Part shown: positions 21,670 to 33,292 of the stretch, one piece after another
How the letters are laid out: every line of letters starts with the position of its first letter
Numbering within the stretch: the stretch's first letter is position 1
NCBI GenBank assembly: GCA_958510825.1
Contig: OY294054.1
Location: 6,371,683 to 6,435,682 of the forward strand
Length of the DNA stretch: 64,000 nucleotides
From: Brachypterus glaber
Taxonomy: Eukaryota > Arthropoda > Insecta > Coleoptera > Kateretidae
Direction of reading: 5' to 3'
Program-made: the position numbers and the translations under genes
Notes under the pieces: generated by a model
Told to the model about the DNA's origin: nothing
The model's database searches: none
The model's input: only the letters and a program-made list of their open reading frames with translations

Positions 21670-23402
21670 AAAATAAATCAAACATAGCGTCGCAAATTCA
21701 AATTCCGACTTGTACAGATTTTTATGACAAAAAATCGAAATATAAATCCGACAAAAGAGATGTAACTCTTTTTACGAACTCTAACAAAAACAATGAAGAT
21801 AAGAAAAATTGTCTATGTTGTAAAGATACATTTCATTATTTAAATGTCTGTCCAAAATTCTTATCTATGAATACAGATGAAAGGTGGTCTTTTGTGACAT
21901 CAAAGAAAATATGTTTTTCATGTTTATCATTACAACATAATCTTAAAAATTGTAAAAGAAGGAAACTTTGCAACATTAATAATTGCAGAAGGGTACATCA
22001 CCAACTAGTTCATAATGAGACCTTGATAGATTCGAAGATTTTGAATAATTTGGAAGTACCTGTTGAGACTAATTGTCATATTTTGAGGAATAGAAGTGTT
22101 TTACTTAAAGTATTACCTATTATTATAAATTCTGGTAACAAAAAAGTTGAAACATACGCACTTCTAGATGATGCATCAACAGTAAGCTTGATTGATATAG
22201 ATTTAGCTAATACTTTATCACTTACAGGCCCTACTAAACCACTTTCTTTGCAGTGGACTAGTGAAGATGTACTACAAGAAGATGATAACTCCAGAGTGGT
22301 TGATTTTGACATAACCAACAAGAAAAAAGGTAAAAGTTTTCATCTCAGACACGTCAGAACTACAAAACTTTCACTTCCTGAACAAACTGTGAATATTGAC
22401 ATGATAAAAAGAAAATATCCATACGTAAATAGCGAAGTAGACTCGATGGTGAATGCTAAACCAAAAATTATTATTGGACAAGACAATTGGCCTTTATTAG
22501 TAAGTCAAAGACTAATATCTGGACCTTGGAATGGACCTGCACTTAGTAAAACAAAGCTAGGATGGACCTTACATGGAAATTTAACTGACAAGGGTTCATC
22601 ACAAGAGTTTTTATGTCATGTCCAGACACCAGTCGACACCATGGTACTAGATGAATTGGATATTTTAAACAGGTTAGTTAAGGAGCATTGGAAGTTAGAT
22701 GAAATTCAATTATCCCAAAGAAATATAATGTCACCAGAAGATAAAAGAGCTCAAAACATACTAGATAAAACCATGAAAAGGGTAGAAGACAGGTACGAGA
22801 CAGGACTTCTTTGGAAGAAGGAGGATATAGTACTTCCAGAAAGCAAAGACAATGCTATAAAAAGACTAATTTGTACAGAAAAGAAAATGGACAAAAATGA
22901 AGAATATGGCAAGAGATACTGTCAAAATTTTAAGGAATTAGAAGAAAAGGGATACATAAGAAAACTTAAAACTGTAGAGTTAGGAAATACAGACACATAT
23001 CATGACAAGATATGGTATTTACCTCATTTTGGTATTATTAATCCAAATAAGCCAAGTAAGTTACGTATTGTCTTGGACGCATCGGCAAAAAGTAATGGTT
23101 TTAGCTTAAACGACTTTCTTCTAACCGGACCAGATAAGTACAATTCCCTTTTGATAATTTTGCTTAATTTTAGAATAAAAACTTATGCATTTACAGCGGA
23201 CATAAAAGAAATGTTTTTGCAAGTGAAAGTACGAGAAGATGACTGTCATGCTCAAAGGATACTTTTCAGAGAAATGGATAGGACAAGAAAACCTGATCCG
23301 TACGAAATGGTTGTTGTCTTTTTCCGATCTACCTGTGGACCTTGCCAAAAGCTAAAAATAGGAATGCCAAAGATTTTGAAAATACTTTCCCGGATGCTGT
23401 AA
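21648..23402 (+). pseudogene. BEL/Pao pol, first part (zinc knuckles, protease, RT fingers)
   Basis: The frame opens inside the end of gag. CLCCKDTFHYLNVCPKF and CFSCLSLQHNLKNCKR are zinc knuckles at residues about 55-105. The protease active site reads ALLDDASTVSLID (about residue 172). RT begins with IINPNKPSKLRIVLDASAK and FTADIKEMFLQVKV. The frame breaks near 23320-23345, where the RT continues in the -1 frame. Confidence 0.88.
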
Positions 23403-26014
23403 ACGCAATAGTTGAAAAACATTACATGGATGACTACCTAGATGGGGCTGATAGCATTCAAGAAGCTAAAAAACTTATTAATGACGTTATATATGTACAC
23501 AGCAAAGCAAGTTTTAAAATTTGTAATTGGATTTCTAACGACAAAGAAATTTTGGATAATATTAATCCTGAATTAATAGCAGAAGGTAGTAAAAATGTTA
23601 AAACTGAAAATTCTGAATATGTAGAAAGAGTTCTTGGAATATTTTGGGACCCAAAAGAAGATAGTTTTAAGTTTAAAACTAAGTTCCATAAAATAAATAA
23701 AGACATAATAGAAAATAAGAGAAGACCGACCAAGAGAGAAGTTTTAAAAGTTATTATGTCAGTATTTGACCCTTTAGGTATGATTATAAATATTTTAATT
23801 CAAGGTAAAATACTTCTACAAGATATTTGGAGAAGTCAAATCGGATGGGATGACGAAATAACCAATATTTTAAATGATAGATGGAATATTTGGATTAGTC
23901 AACTAAAGAAGAAAATCTATGAATTCAAGATTCCAAGGCAGTATTTCACAATAAACCGACAAGAAAGTGAAATTCAACTTCATCTATTTTGTGACGCTTC
24001 CGAAAAATGTTATGCAACAGTTGCCTACCTTAGAATTAACGATGGTAAGGAGATTCAAGTAAGTTTTGTACAATCAAAAGCTAGAGTGACCCCTCTTAAG
24101 CCGATATCCATACCACGCTTAGAACTACAAGCATGTTTAATTGGTGCTCGTTTAGGAAACTACTTAAAAAATGACTTAAAACTGAATATTTCTTCAATGG
24201 TCTGGACTGATTCTAAAACCGCATTACAATGGATACGCTCAGAAGCAGGACGTTTTAAGGTTTTTGTGGCACAAAGACTTGGTGAAATCCAGGAATTAAC
24301 AAATGTCAATGACTGGAGGTATCTTCGATACTCTGAAAATGTTGCTGATGAAGCAACGAAATATAATCAAAACTTAGAAATCTCGGAGAGCTCCAGATGG
24401 ATAAAAGGTCCTAAATTTCTTAAATTAGATCCCAAAGATTGGCCTATTGAATCTGGAAAGACAGACATTAATCCAGAAGATTTAGAGATAAGAAAAGTGG
24501 ATTATATTTTTATAAATTTTACAGTAGAAAAAATGTGTGTTCCTGACCCAGACAGATTTTCAAAATGGACAAGATTGTTAAGAGCTACAGCTTACATTAT
24601 TAGAATAAGAAACATAATAAAGACAAAAAGTTTAATTAAACATGAACTGACCGTAGAGGAGTTAAGAGAAGCTGAAATTTTGCTTTGCCAAAAAGTACAA
24701 AGAGATTCCTGTGCTGAAGAATATCATTGTCTTAAAATGAAGAAACCTATCACTCCAAAAAGCAGACTTTTTACTTTGTCATGTAAAATGAACGAAGAAG
24801 ACAATTTAATAAGATTAGGTGGAAGATTGGAAAAATCTTTAATTTTAAGTCCTGAAAGTAAAAATCCTATAATTTTAGACCCAAAGCATAAGATTACCAA
24901 GCTAATTATTCAATATTTTCATGAAAATGTTCATCACCATGGCGTAGAAATAGTCATTAATAATTTACGACAAAAATTTTGGATACTTCGAATAAGACAA
25001 GCAGTAAAAGATGCTTTTCACATATGTCAGCATTGCAAAAATAAGAAGGCCAAACTTATTATACCTATAATGGGGCAGTTGCCAACGTGTAGATTAGAAC
25101 CCACAGTAATACCTTTTATTAAATGTGGAATAGACTATTTTGGTCCGATGGAAGTATCTGTGAAAAGAAGTAGGGAGAAACGGTATGGAGTAATTTTTAC
25201 ATGTTTAGTGACAAGAGCAGTTTACTTAGAAATTGCACATGACTGAAAAAGTACAAATTCTTTTATAAATATTCTTCGACAGTTTGGATGTAGACGTGGA
25301 TTTCCAATAGAATTATATAGTGACAATGGAAAAAACTTTAGAGGAGCTGAAAAAGAAATCACTGAACACCTAAAAAATCTCCAACAAGATGAAATCATGT
25401 CATTTTGTTCATTGAGACAAGTAAAATGGTTCTTTAACCCTCCAAGTGCTCCACATATGGGAGGAAGTTGGGAGCGTTTGATCCAAAGTGTCAAGAAAAT
25501 ATTAAAAAAAGTTCTAACATCACGGTATCCTCAAGAACACATTCTCAGAACTTTTTTAATTGAATGTGAGAACATACTGAACTCAAGACCATTGACTCAA
25601 GTTTCTCTAGACTCTTATGACTCTGACCCCCTAACACCAAACCATTTTTTAATTGGTCCAGAATATGATGCCCAATCATGGGTAAAAACTATTGACAAAG
25701 ACCTGAGTTTAATGCAGAACTGGAGAGCCGTACAACGCTTGACCGATATCTTTTGGAAACGTTGGTTACATGAATACCTACCGACAATTATTAAACGGTC
25801 CAAATGGTATCAAGAGCACAATAATATTAAAATTGGTAACGTCGTGCTTCTTGTTGTTCCAAATGGCCCAAGAAATAATTTGCGAAAGGCAAGAGTTTCT
25901 CAGATTTATCCTGCAAAAGATGGAAAAGTTAGAATTGTCGATATAACTGATTGTAATGGTAATATTTTCCGACGCCCAGTATCAAGACTTGTGGTCCTAG
26001 ATGTTCAGAACTAG
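23342..26014 (+). pseudogene. BEL/Pao pol, second part (RT, RNase H, integrase)
   Basis: RT continues with the catalytic YMDDYL at about 23425. The Pao-type RNase H has LHLFCDASEKCYATVAY and VWTDSKTALQW. The integrase zinc domain has HENVHHHGVEI and CQHCKNKKAK. A TGA stop at 25244-25246 lies just after the first integrase aspartate (CGIDYFGPM). The rest is in frame beyond it: YSDNGKNFRG and the glutamate in MGGSWERLIQ, then the C-terminal domain 25397-26014 with SRPLTQVS and PVSRLVVLD. Apart from the stop and the upstream shift it is complete. Confidence 0.9.
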
Positions 26015-26054
26015 GAAGTAATTATTTACGAGAAGCAATTACTGGGGTGGAGAA

Positions 26055-26255
26055 TGTTACAGTTTTATACTGTATATAATAAATAGTACTAGTTTTAAGT
26101 TTTGTAAGTAAGATACTATAAATAAATTGTTAATGTCATTGAAAATTGTCAATAAAAAAATATAGACGTTTTTGTCAAGAAGAATCTTCGACTTGTATTT
26201 ATTTTGGTTCTTCGACCCTGGATATAAATTAATATATTCTAGGTAAGTCACAACA
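26055..26255 (+). repeat. BEL/Pao 3' LTR
   Basis: It begins TGTTACAG and ends CACAACA. It is preceded by a purine-rich GGGGTGGAGAA that fits the polypurine tract. The target duplication GTTTT follows. Confidence 0.95.
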
Positions 26256-27951
26256 GTTTTATTTGGACCATGATCAGTTTAAACTGATCACAAGAAAAGG
26301 GGTCTTTCCCTATGAGTACCTTAAAAGTTGGGAAAAATTACAGGACACTTGTCTACCACCAAAGGAAATGTTTTTCAGTAAAATTGTCGACGAAGACGTT
26401 TCAGATGAGGATTACAATCATGCTCTCAATGTATGGAGACAATTTGATTGTAAAAATTTACAACAATATGCGGAATTGTACTTGAAAACTGATGTTTTAC
26501 TTTTGGCAGATATTTTTGAAAATTTTCGAAAGTCTTGTCTAGAAACTTACAAGTTGGACGCGCTTCATTATATAACAGCCCCAGGTTTGGCGTTTGATGC
26601 TATGCTTAAGGTTACTGGTGTTTGCTTGGAACTCTTTACCGACATGGATATGGTTAATTTTATCGAAAGAGGTATACGGGGTGGGATTTCACAATGTTCA
26701 AATCGCTACGCTAAAGCAAATAATAAATACATGGATACAGATTATATTGCAAATTAACCTCAATCTTATCTAATGTATTACGATATTAATAACCTTTACG
26801 GAGCAGCCATGAGCTTTGCACTACCTACCGGAAATTTTCAGTGGTTGAATGTTGATGTTGATGATATAAATATATTTAAAACAAGCGAATATGGATTAAT
26901 TTTTGAGGTTGACCTTAGTTATCCCCGTGAACTTTTTGAACTTCACAAAGATTTGCCCCTTTGTCCTGAACATTTGGTACCACCAATTTCATCTGACTTA
27001 AAAAATCCCAAATTATTAACCACTTTGTATAAAAAGAAGAATTATGTAATTCACTATTTAAATTTAAAACAAGCTCTACAGTTGGGAGTGAAAGTTGATA
27101 GAATTCATAAATGTTTAAAGTTCAAACAATCCCCTTGGCTTAAAAAGTATATAGATTTAAATACTGAATTACGAAAAGCAGCCAATAATGAATTTTTTAA
27201 AAATCTTTACAAATTAATGAACAATGCAGTATTTGGAAAAACCATTGAAAATGTAAAGAAATACAGAAAGGTGAATTTGGTTACCAGGTGGTCAGGTCAA
27301 TTTGGTGCCAACTACTACATTTCTCAACCAAATTTTCATAGCTGTAAAATTTTTGACGAAAACATGATACTAGTTGAGATGAAAAAACTTAAAATTCACT
27401 TTAACAAACCGATTTATGTGGGTATGACAATTCTTGATATATCAAAAACCTTTTTATACGATTTTCACTACAATTACATTAAGGTAAAGTTTGGTGATAA
27501 TGCAAAATTACTTCATACGAATACTGACAGTTTGCTTTATCAATTTTTTGTCGACGATATTTTTGCTTGCATAAAGGAGGATATTGATAGATTTGACACA
27601 TCTGATTATCCTCCTGATAACATCTATCAAATACCTTTGAAGAATAAAAAGGAAAAATTACGAAAAGCAGAATACTCCTCGAAACATATTGACTGCTTTA
27701 TTTCCAACTTTGGTCTTGTTAAAAAGGCCAAAGGAATTCAAAAATCAGCAGTGAAAAGCATCACTTTTGAGGATTATTTTAATGCACTCTTTTATTATAA
27801 AAGCCTACCTGTAGTACAAAATTTCATTGTATCCTTGCGGCATGAGGTTTTTACAATCCAACAGGAAAAACTAACTTTAAACCCTTTCGATGATAAAAGA
27901 ATTGTCGATTATAGAAAAACTGATACTGTTCCCTGGGGTTATAAGGACTAA
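26256..27951 (+). pseudogene. Polinton DNA polymerase B, C-terminal half
   Basis: It resumes the polymerase after the BEL/Pao element. Seen are [14 protein letters not shown] and [17 protein letters not shown] (exonuclease region), then [13 protein letters not shown] (polymerase motif A, YxDxxxLY type). [17 protein letters not shown] is motif B, and [13 protein letters not shown] is the motif C region with TDS. Motif C in active family members is TDT or TDS with aspartates; here TDS is kept. A TAA at 26755-26757 sits in frame before motif A. Apart from that stop the half is open to 27951, ending PWGYKD. Confidence 0.93.
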
Positions 27952-28065
27952 ATCCTTTGTCTTTGTTGTATACTTACTTCACAGATATACACACACACAG
28001 AAATATATTTATATGGTAATTAAATACTCATAAATCACACACACCCACAAACAATATAAATTTTA
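27952..28065. other. Polinton spacer with CA runs
   Basis: Short untranslated stretch with ACACACACAG and CACACACACCC runs, ahead of the foldback element. Confidence 0.5.
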
Positions 28066-29301
28066 AAGGAACCCGCATGTTTTATATGTAAATTGAATTT
28101 CCGTTAAATTAGCTAATTTTTTAATATGTTGTAGTTTATGACTAACTGATCAAAAGCTCTCGTGGGCCCAACTCAATCCCGCTTCTAGTTTTGGAGATAT
28201 GACTCATAAAACCTTTGGCCATTTAAATCCGAAATTCTTGTAATTCTTGAAATTATTAAGAAACATTTACGTTTGGTTCTTATGTACTTATGTTAAAGAA
28301 CATGTTAAGCCAAAGATATTATTTATTTTTACGACACTAGAGTCGTAAAAAAATTTTATTTAAATTTTTTGGTGAATGCGCCAGCATAATAATGCACAAA
28401 TGAGAAATGAAAAAAAAAACTTCCGTGAAATATGCTATAAGTATTACAGCTCATAGTATGTGCCTTTTTAAACAAAAAACTCTTATGGAAAAACTTTGGG
28501 AAACTATTAATTTCTTCTGTAATAATACTTCGGAATGGTAAAATTGTCTGACATCGTAGAAAACACTAAAAAATACCTAATAATTATTACATATAATTCG
28601 TTTGAAATAAAATATCCATCGACCCCAATCTAACGTCATTTGAAGAGAAACGTCTTCTGTGTAATATTGATGTTGATAGCTCTTTTAGTTAGGAAGTTAT
28701 GATAAAAATAACAAGATCTGAAAAAATAATATAAAACAGATTGTTTTATGGCAGATCTATAAGTTGAATATTTTCAGCATTCAAAACGAATTTTAAGAGT
28801 CCAATTAGGACCCTTAGAAAAAGAAGTTTGATCACTCATATTTTCAAAATTTTCTAGTTACACCTAAATAAAAATTCGCTCACCTCTTAGAAAAGGTTGT
28901 CAGACAATTTTACCACTCCGAAGTATTATTAGAGGGGAAATGAATAGTTTCCAAAAGTTTTTCCATAAGAGTTTTTTGTTTAAGAAGGCACATACTATGA
29001 GCTGTAAAACTTATAGCATATAGTTTTTTTTTTCATTTCTCATTTGTGCATTATTATGCTGGCGCATTCACCAAAATTTTTAAATAAAATTTTTTTACGA
29101 CTCTAGTTTCGTAAAAATAAATAATATCTTTAGCTTAACATGTCCTTTAACATAAGTACATAAGAACTAAGCGTAAATGTTTCTTAATAATTTCAAGAAT
29201 TACAAGAATTTCGGATTTAAATGGCCAAAGCTTTTATGAGCCATACCTCCAAAACTAGAAGCGGGATTGAGTTACATATAAAACATGCGGAGTCCTTTGT
29301 T
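28066..29301. mobile_element. 1.2-kb foldback element between Polinton genes
   Basis: The left arm starts AAAGGAACCCGCATGTTTTA and the right arm ends with its near complement, AAACATGCGGAGTCCTTT. Arms of about 400-500 bp match closely, for example GGTGAATGCGCCAGCATAAT at 28371 and its inverse near 29060. A unique centre of about 300 bp lies at about 28570-28880. The left arm has about 75 extra bases (28098-28172) missing on the right. No ORF is seen. No convincing target duplication is visible. Confidence 0.85.
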
Positions 29302-29453
29302 ACAGATTCAACATCAAAAAACCAAGTGGGATAGGGTTTTTAATGGAAAAATTGGAGCATTCACAAAAACCACTAAACGAGTTAGCCCAAAACCTATATG
29401 TCAAGACTGTGGTGGGGTGAGTTACCATCTCCCACGATAACAAACACGTCTGA

Positions 29454-29495
29454 TTATAAATACATCATATTGGAATGGAACTACTCCAGTTGTGT
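29454..29495 (+). promoter_or_regulatory. possible core promoter for the 29534 gene
   Basis: TTATAAATACA near 29455 lies about 80 bp ahead of the ATG at 29534. A CCAGTTGTGTG stretch about 30 bp later could be an initiator. This is inference from spacing only. Confidence 0.35.
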
Positions 29496-29533
29496 GCAAT
29501 AGTTGAAACGTTATAAAAGCAAACTAAACAAAC

Positions 29534-30149
29534 ATGTTTATCGTTGATATCCAAGGTTTTGATTGCTGTAAACAAGGCCTACCGTTTTGGGCAAAGGAAA
29601 TTTCAATAATAAATACCGAAACCAAGGAATCTGAGCATAAATTTATTACGCTTCCTCTTAATTTTAATTTGTTTAACTACAAAATAAAGAGTCATATCTT
29701 GTACTTGCAAAATAATGTTCATGGAATTAAATGGGATGCAACAGAAGAAGGAGCAGCAGCAACAAGACAATAGCAACGCTAATCAAGACTGTTGTGGTAT
29801 ATATAATATCAATAGTAGTAATAGCAGCAGCAGTAGCAGCAGCATAACATTTGAAAACATTGTGGAATTTTTAAAATTTTATATAGGATCTAATCCGTTT
29901 ATACCGGTGATTGTTAAAGGAGAACAAAATAAAAAATGGTTGGAAAAATATGTAAACAATCAAATCATTAATGTTGAAGAGGATGAGATTTGGATGTCAT
30001 CACAGTGTTCATCTTTTAATAAAATGCGTAAAATATTTAAATCATACCATTGTAAAAAACATTTAAACAATAACCTTAATTGTGCAAATGAAAATGTATA
30101 CTTTTTATATCATTGGACCTTGTTTTGCAAAGTAAATAAAAACAACTAA
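29534..30149 (+). pseudogene. Polinton-associated hypothetical protein, frameshifted
   Basis: The N-terminal frame (29534-29773) begins MFIVDIQGFDCCKQGLPFWA and reads to NNVHGIKWDA. The product then continues in another frame (within 29715-30149): ITFENIVEFLKFYI, PVIVKGEQNKKWLEKYV, and a C-terminal YHCKKHLNNNLNCA with NVYFLYHW. From memory, proteins of this pattern accompany insect Polintons, and the Cys/His spacing suggests metal binding; the function is unknown to me. The shift lies in a repeat-rich part (GAAGGAGCAGCAGCAACAAG, then an AGCAGC run), a likely slippage site. Confidence 0.6.
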
Positions 30150-30199
30150 AATTTATTATTATATTTTTATTAAAAATCCATAAAAATTTTACAAAATTT

Positions 30200-31100
30200 T
30201 CACTGTGGATTATATTTAACTTTTTTATCATGTAAAATCAATGCGTAAGCACAGGTATTTACAGGGATATCTTTTCAGTTTCAAACTCCAATCGAATGTC
30301 TACACTACCATTATTGTGTCCACTTGATAACAACAATCAGCTACAATCAGTGGAATCAGTGTAGAAATCTCGCATACATTTCGTACAACAATGCATACTG
30401 TTGCTTGTCAAAATCCAAGTTTAAATTATCGTAGGGGTAAACCTCAGAGTTTAAGTGCACTTTGAAATTTTTCATGTGGCAATGATCAAACAAGCTGCAA
30501 TCCTTATTTACTTGATTTTTTCTGTTTGTTTGGAAACCAAATATTATGTACCGAGGCTTTTCCAATTGATTTACAGCTTTTACATTCCATGTATGTAGCG
30601 TTGTTTGATTCAACAGCGGATATTCATGAAGTTCCCATCCTCAAAACGAAACAGCTAAATCTCTGCCCTTGTCAATCACCGAGAGCAACCGTAATTTTGT
30701 CTCATCGTCCACTCTAATATGTTCAATTTTCCATGCTATTTTATCCAAACGTATTTGCGGTTTTTCCCCTGCGTTTGCCGACATCACTGATTTGTTGTCG
30801 GTAAAACTTCTAATTCTTGTCGCACATTTATTACGACCTTGCGAAAGTCCTCAAACACCCCCATTGGGATTTTTAACGGAATGCAAACGTTAAAATGTCC
30901 GTTTGCTCTTGCTACAACTTTTACATGTTCCAAATAATTCCAACCTGCATTCTGATAACGTACACAGTCCTGTTTAGTAAAACTGACATATCCCTTCATA
31001 AGAGATGTTATCGCAGGGTTTTGAACACGATCCACCACAACTCCATCCAGTTCGTATCGTATCTCATCAAATAAGAACATCAGAGCCATGTTGGTTAGTT
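30200..31100 (-). pseudogene. Polinton major capsid protein, C-terminal part
   Basis: The minus-strand frames 31089-30784 and 30613-30356, with an extension to a TGA at 30200-30202, give the double jelly-roll capsid protein downstream of the gypsy insertion. Seen are FLFDEIRYELDGVVVDR and GYVSFTKQDCVRYQNAGW, then a frameshift near 30790, and MNQTTLHTWNVKAVNQLEKP with YDNLNLDFDKQQYALLYEMY. The tail reads ALILHDKKVKYNPQ. At least two shifts break it besides the insertion. Confidence 0.85.
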
Positions 31101-33055
31101 TGTAACGATATAAATCGTCACTTTGTAATATAGCAAGGGTTAATTAAACTATTCGTTTACTTACGTTATAATTTATGTTTATTTTGTATATAAATAGTTA
31201 CGTACGTACAGAACTATTTTGTATCTGGGACTATTTTGTAGCAGGAACTGAATTCTAACCATATGAGTCTCTATTCCATAGTTCTACCTGAAAATAACAT
31301 AAAGAAAACATAATTAGAATATGATTTTTAATAATAAAGAATCATATGACTTATTTCTCTATAATGCATTTGTCTATGGACTTACCTGGTTTTTATATGT
31401 TTCAGAGTCTATTGAGGGTTGGATTTCACTGGCTTTCATCTGTAGCTTGTCTCTCCTGGAAAGTTTCGTATGCTTATTCCTTCGGGATAATCCAGAATTT
31501 GTTGAAAATAGTTTGCTGGAACTGCTCACTTAGATTCAGTATTTTGTTTATACTTAGTTCACAGGACACTTAGTATTCTGTTCGTATTTTTATTAGTTTT
31601 GCTGATAAACAATAAGTATTGTTTATATTTGTTTCTTAGAGTAATATTTTGAGGTTAGATATCACTAATACGGATTTATTAGGAAATATTCTTTTTAGTT
31701 ATTATTTTTGGTGTAGTTTTCGTTACCTTTATTAGGAATCCTATACGGTAAAACTGTAGTTGATAATGACTTGCATAGATGTCGCTAATAGTTCAGAAAT
31801 AGGATTTTATTTACCTGAAGGGTTCATACTAGTGAATAAGGTCGATTTTCCTCCTTCTTGAAGCAACTCTGTTACAAAATGGTGGTGTCATATTGACGAG
31901 TGTTTATTTTCTGTAATCATCGAAGTAATCCTTCATGTATTTTTATTTAAAGTTAGTGAAAATGAATATTTAAACAATGCGGAAGATATTGTAACTGTTA
32001 TTTTCTACAATTACGCATTTATAACGTTTCGATGGACATCGAAGACTTAGTATGACACCACCATTATTACTACATTACTAGACCATTAATTAATTAATTA
32101 CCATTTCTATACCATTAATATGGAATTACATTAATTTAAGTTGAAGTTTATTTTGGTATATTTGATATACAAGTTCTCCGCATGGAGTGATGTTCTGTTG
32201 GAACATGGTTCTGTAATTTTTGGCATAGATAAATTCTATGTAACCGTCTAGCAGACAATTTTATATTGGACATAATTTTCAAAAGCATATTTTATCCCGG
32301 ACAACATTTTCAATCGTACATTTTATCCTGGAAGATGATTTTTCCAAAGTAGATGGGACAGCCTATTTTTTTTATTTGAGAAATGAATTCATCAGCATAG
32401 GGGAGACTTGCACAGATGGAGACGATGGAATTCATACCTCATGGATTTTGCAGAAACCAGCTAAGTACTCATTCTGAAAACTTTTGAAAGCAATATTTCA
32501 TATTTTTAAATTCTTTTATTTCAATATTCTTATAACTGTAAACTTTATCAGATCTGATATAGTATTGTTTAATACTATATGCCCTTCTGGCTTTTGTTCA
32601 TTTTTAGGTACTTATTTTTTTAAAAGATTTAATCTCATTTATTAATTATTAAATATCATACTTTTGATTAAATGATTTCTAATTTAAGCATGACTTTTAT
32701 ACACTGCAAGAAATGATTGCTGTTTACATACATTTCTTGGTGCTTGCTGAACTTCATGTTTTCTTTATACATTTAAGTCGAATGATTTCTGAATTTAGTA
32801 ATTTTTATTAAGATTTCTTTAATTATTATAATTACACATATTTTTTATATATATTAATACATTACTTGATGTGCTTTCATTAAGTTTATTTATAATAAAT
32901 TTCTCAAATGAATTATCTTATTTTATTTAAGGGTTATATTTTCTCAAACTGAAAAGCTTAAGTATTTACACTAGGTTGTTACTTACATAAAGGAGTAAAA
33001 GCTAAAGTAACTGGCGCCCCTAACAACAATAATCAATTCTTTCTATTTTTCCCTT
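31101..33055 (+). repeat. left terminal repeat (LTR in reverse orientation, truncated)
   Basis: Reads TGTAACG… on the plus strand and stops after TTTTTCCCTT at 33055. It is 1955 bp and contains a 10-bp segment (TGAAGGGTTC, 31816-31825) absent from the right arm. Small ORFs inside it (31321-31533) are mirrored exactly in the right arm. Confidence 0.92.
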
Positions 33056-33292
33056 AATTGTCATAATTAATTTTGTTTTTCTTTTTAGCTAAGTTTTATC
33101 AAGATTAAAAAAAATAGAAATAAGACTTGACTACGCGCATCAGAATCCTCTTCTACAAAAAATATATTTATATATTTTTTTTTTTTACTATATACAAAAG
33201 TTTTGGGTACCCTTTAAATATTTTCAATACATTGATATTTTTTTAAATATCATTCCGAATGATACTAAGAATATATTCTTATTTAATAAAAG
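33056..33292 (-). other. post-pol segment, polypurine tract not obvious
   Basis: About 237 bp between the pol stop and the reversed left repeat. On the minus strand it is AT-rich with a long A run. I see no clear PPT directly next to a TGTAAC start, as expected if the normal 3' LTR is absent. Confidence 0.55.

Larger units (their letters stand above)
20230..26255 (+). mobile_element. BEL/Pao LTR retrotransposon inserted in polB
   Basis: Direct LTRs of 202 and 201 bp (20230-20431 and 26055-26255) begin TGTTACAG and end CACAACA. The element is flanked by the 5-bp duplication GTTTT at 20225-20229 and 26256-26260. The LTRs differ by one small indel, so insertion was recent relative to polB decay elsewhere. 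The interior codes for gag, protease, RT, RNase H and integrase of the BEL/Pao type, with two frame overlaps and one stop. Confidence 0.95.

Noticed and set aside
31321..31573. 70-75-aa ORFs in the left arm (repeated at 40250-40502)
   Set aside because: Identical because the arms are inverted copies; no domain and poor coding character.
33012..33035. TGGCGCCCCTAAC inside both terminal repeats (33012 plus, 38820 minus) as the primer site
   Set aside because: It lies inside the LTR shared part, with no CA end directly before it. The TGGCGCCCAAG site at 38706, 7 bp after GGTACA, fits better.
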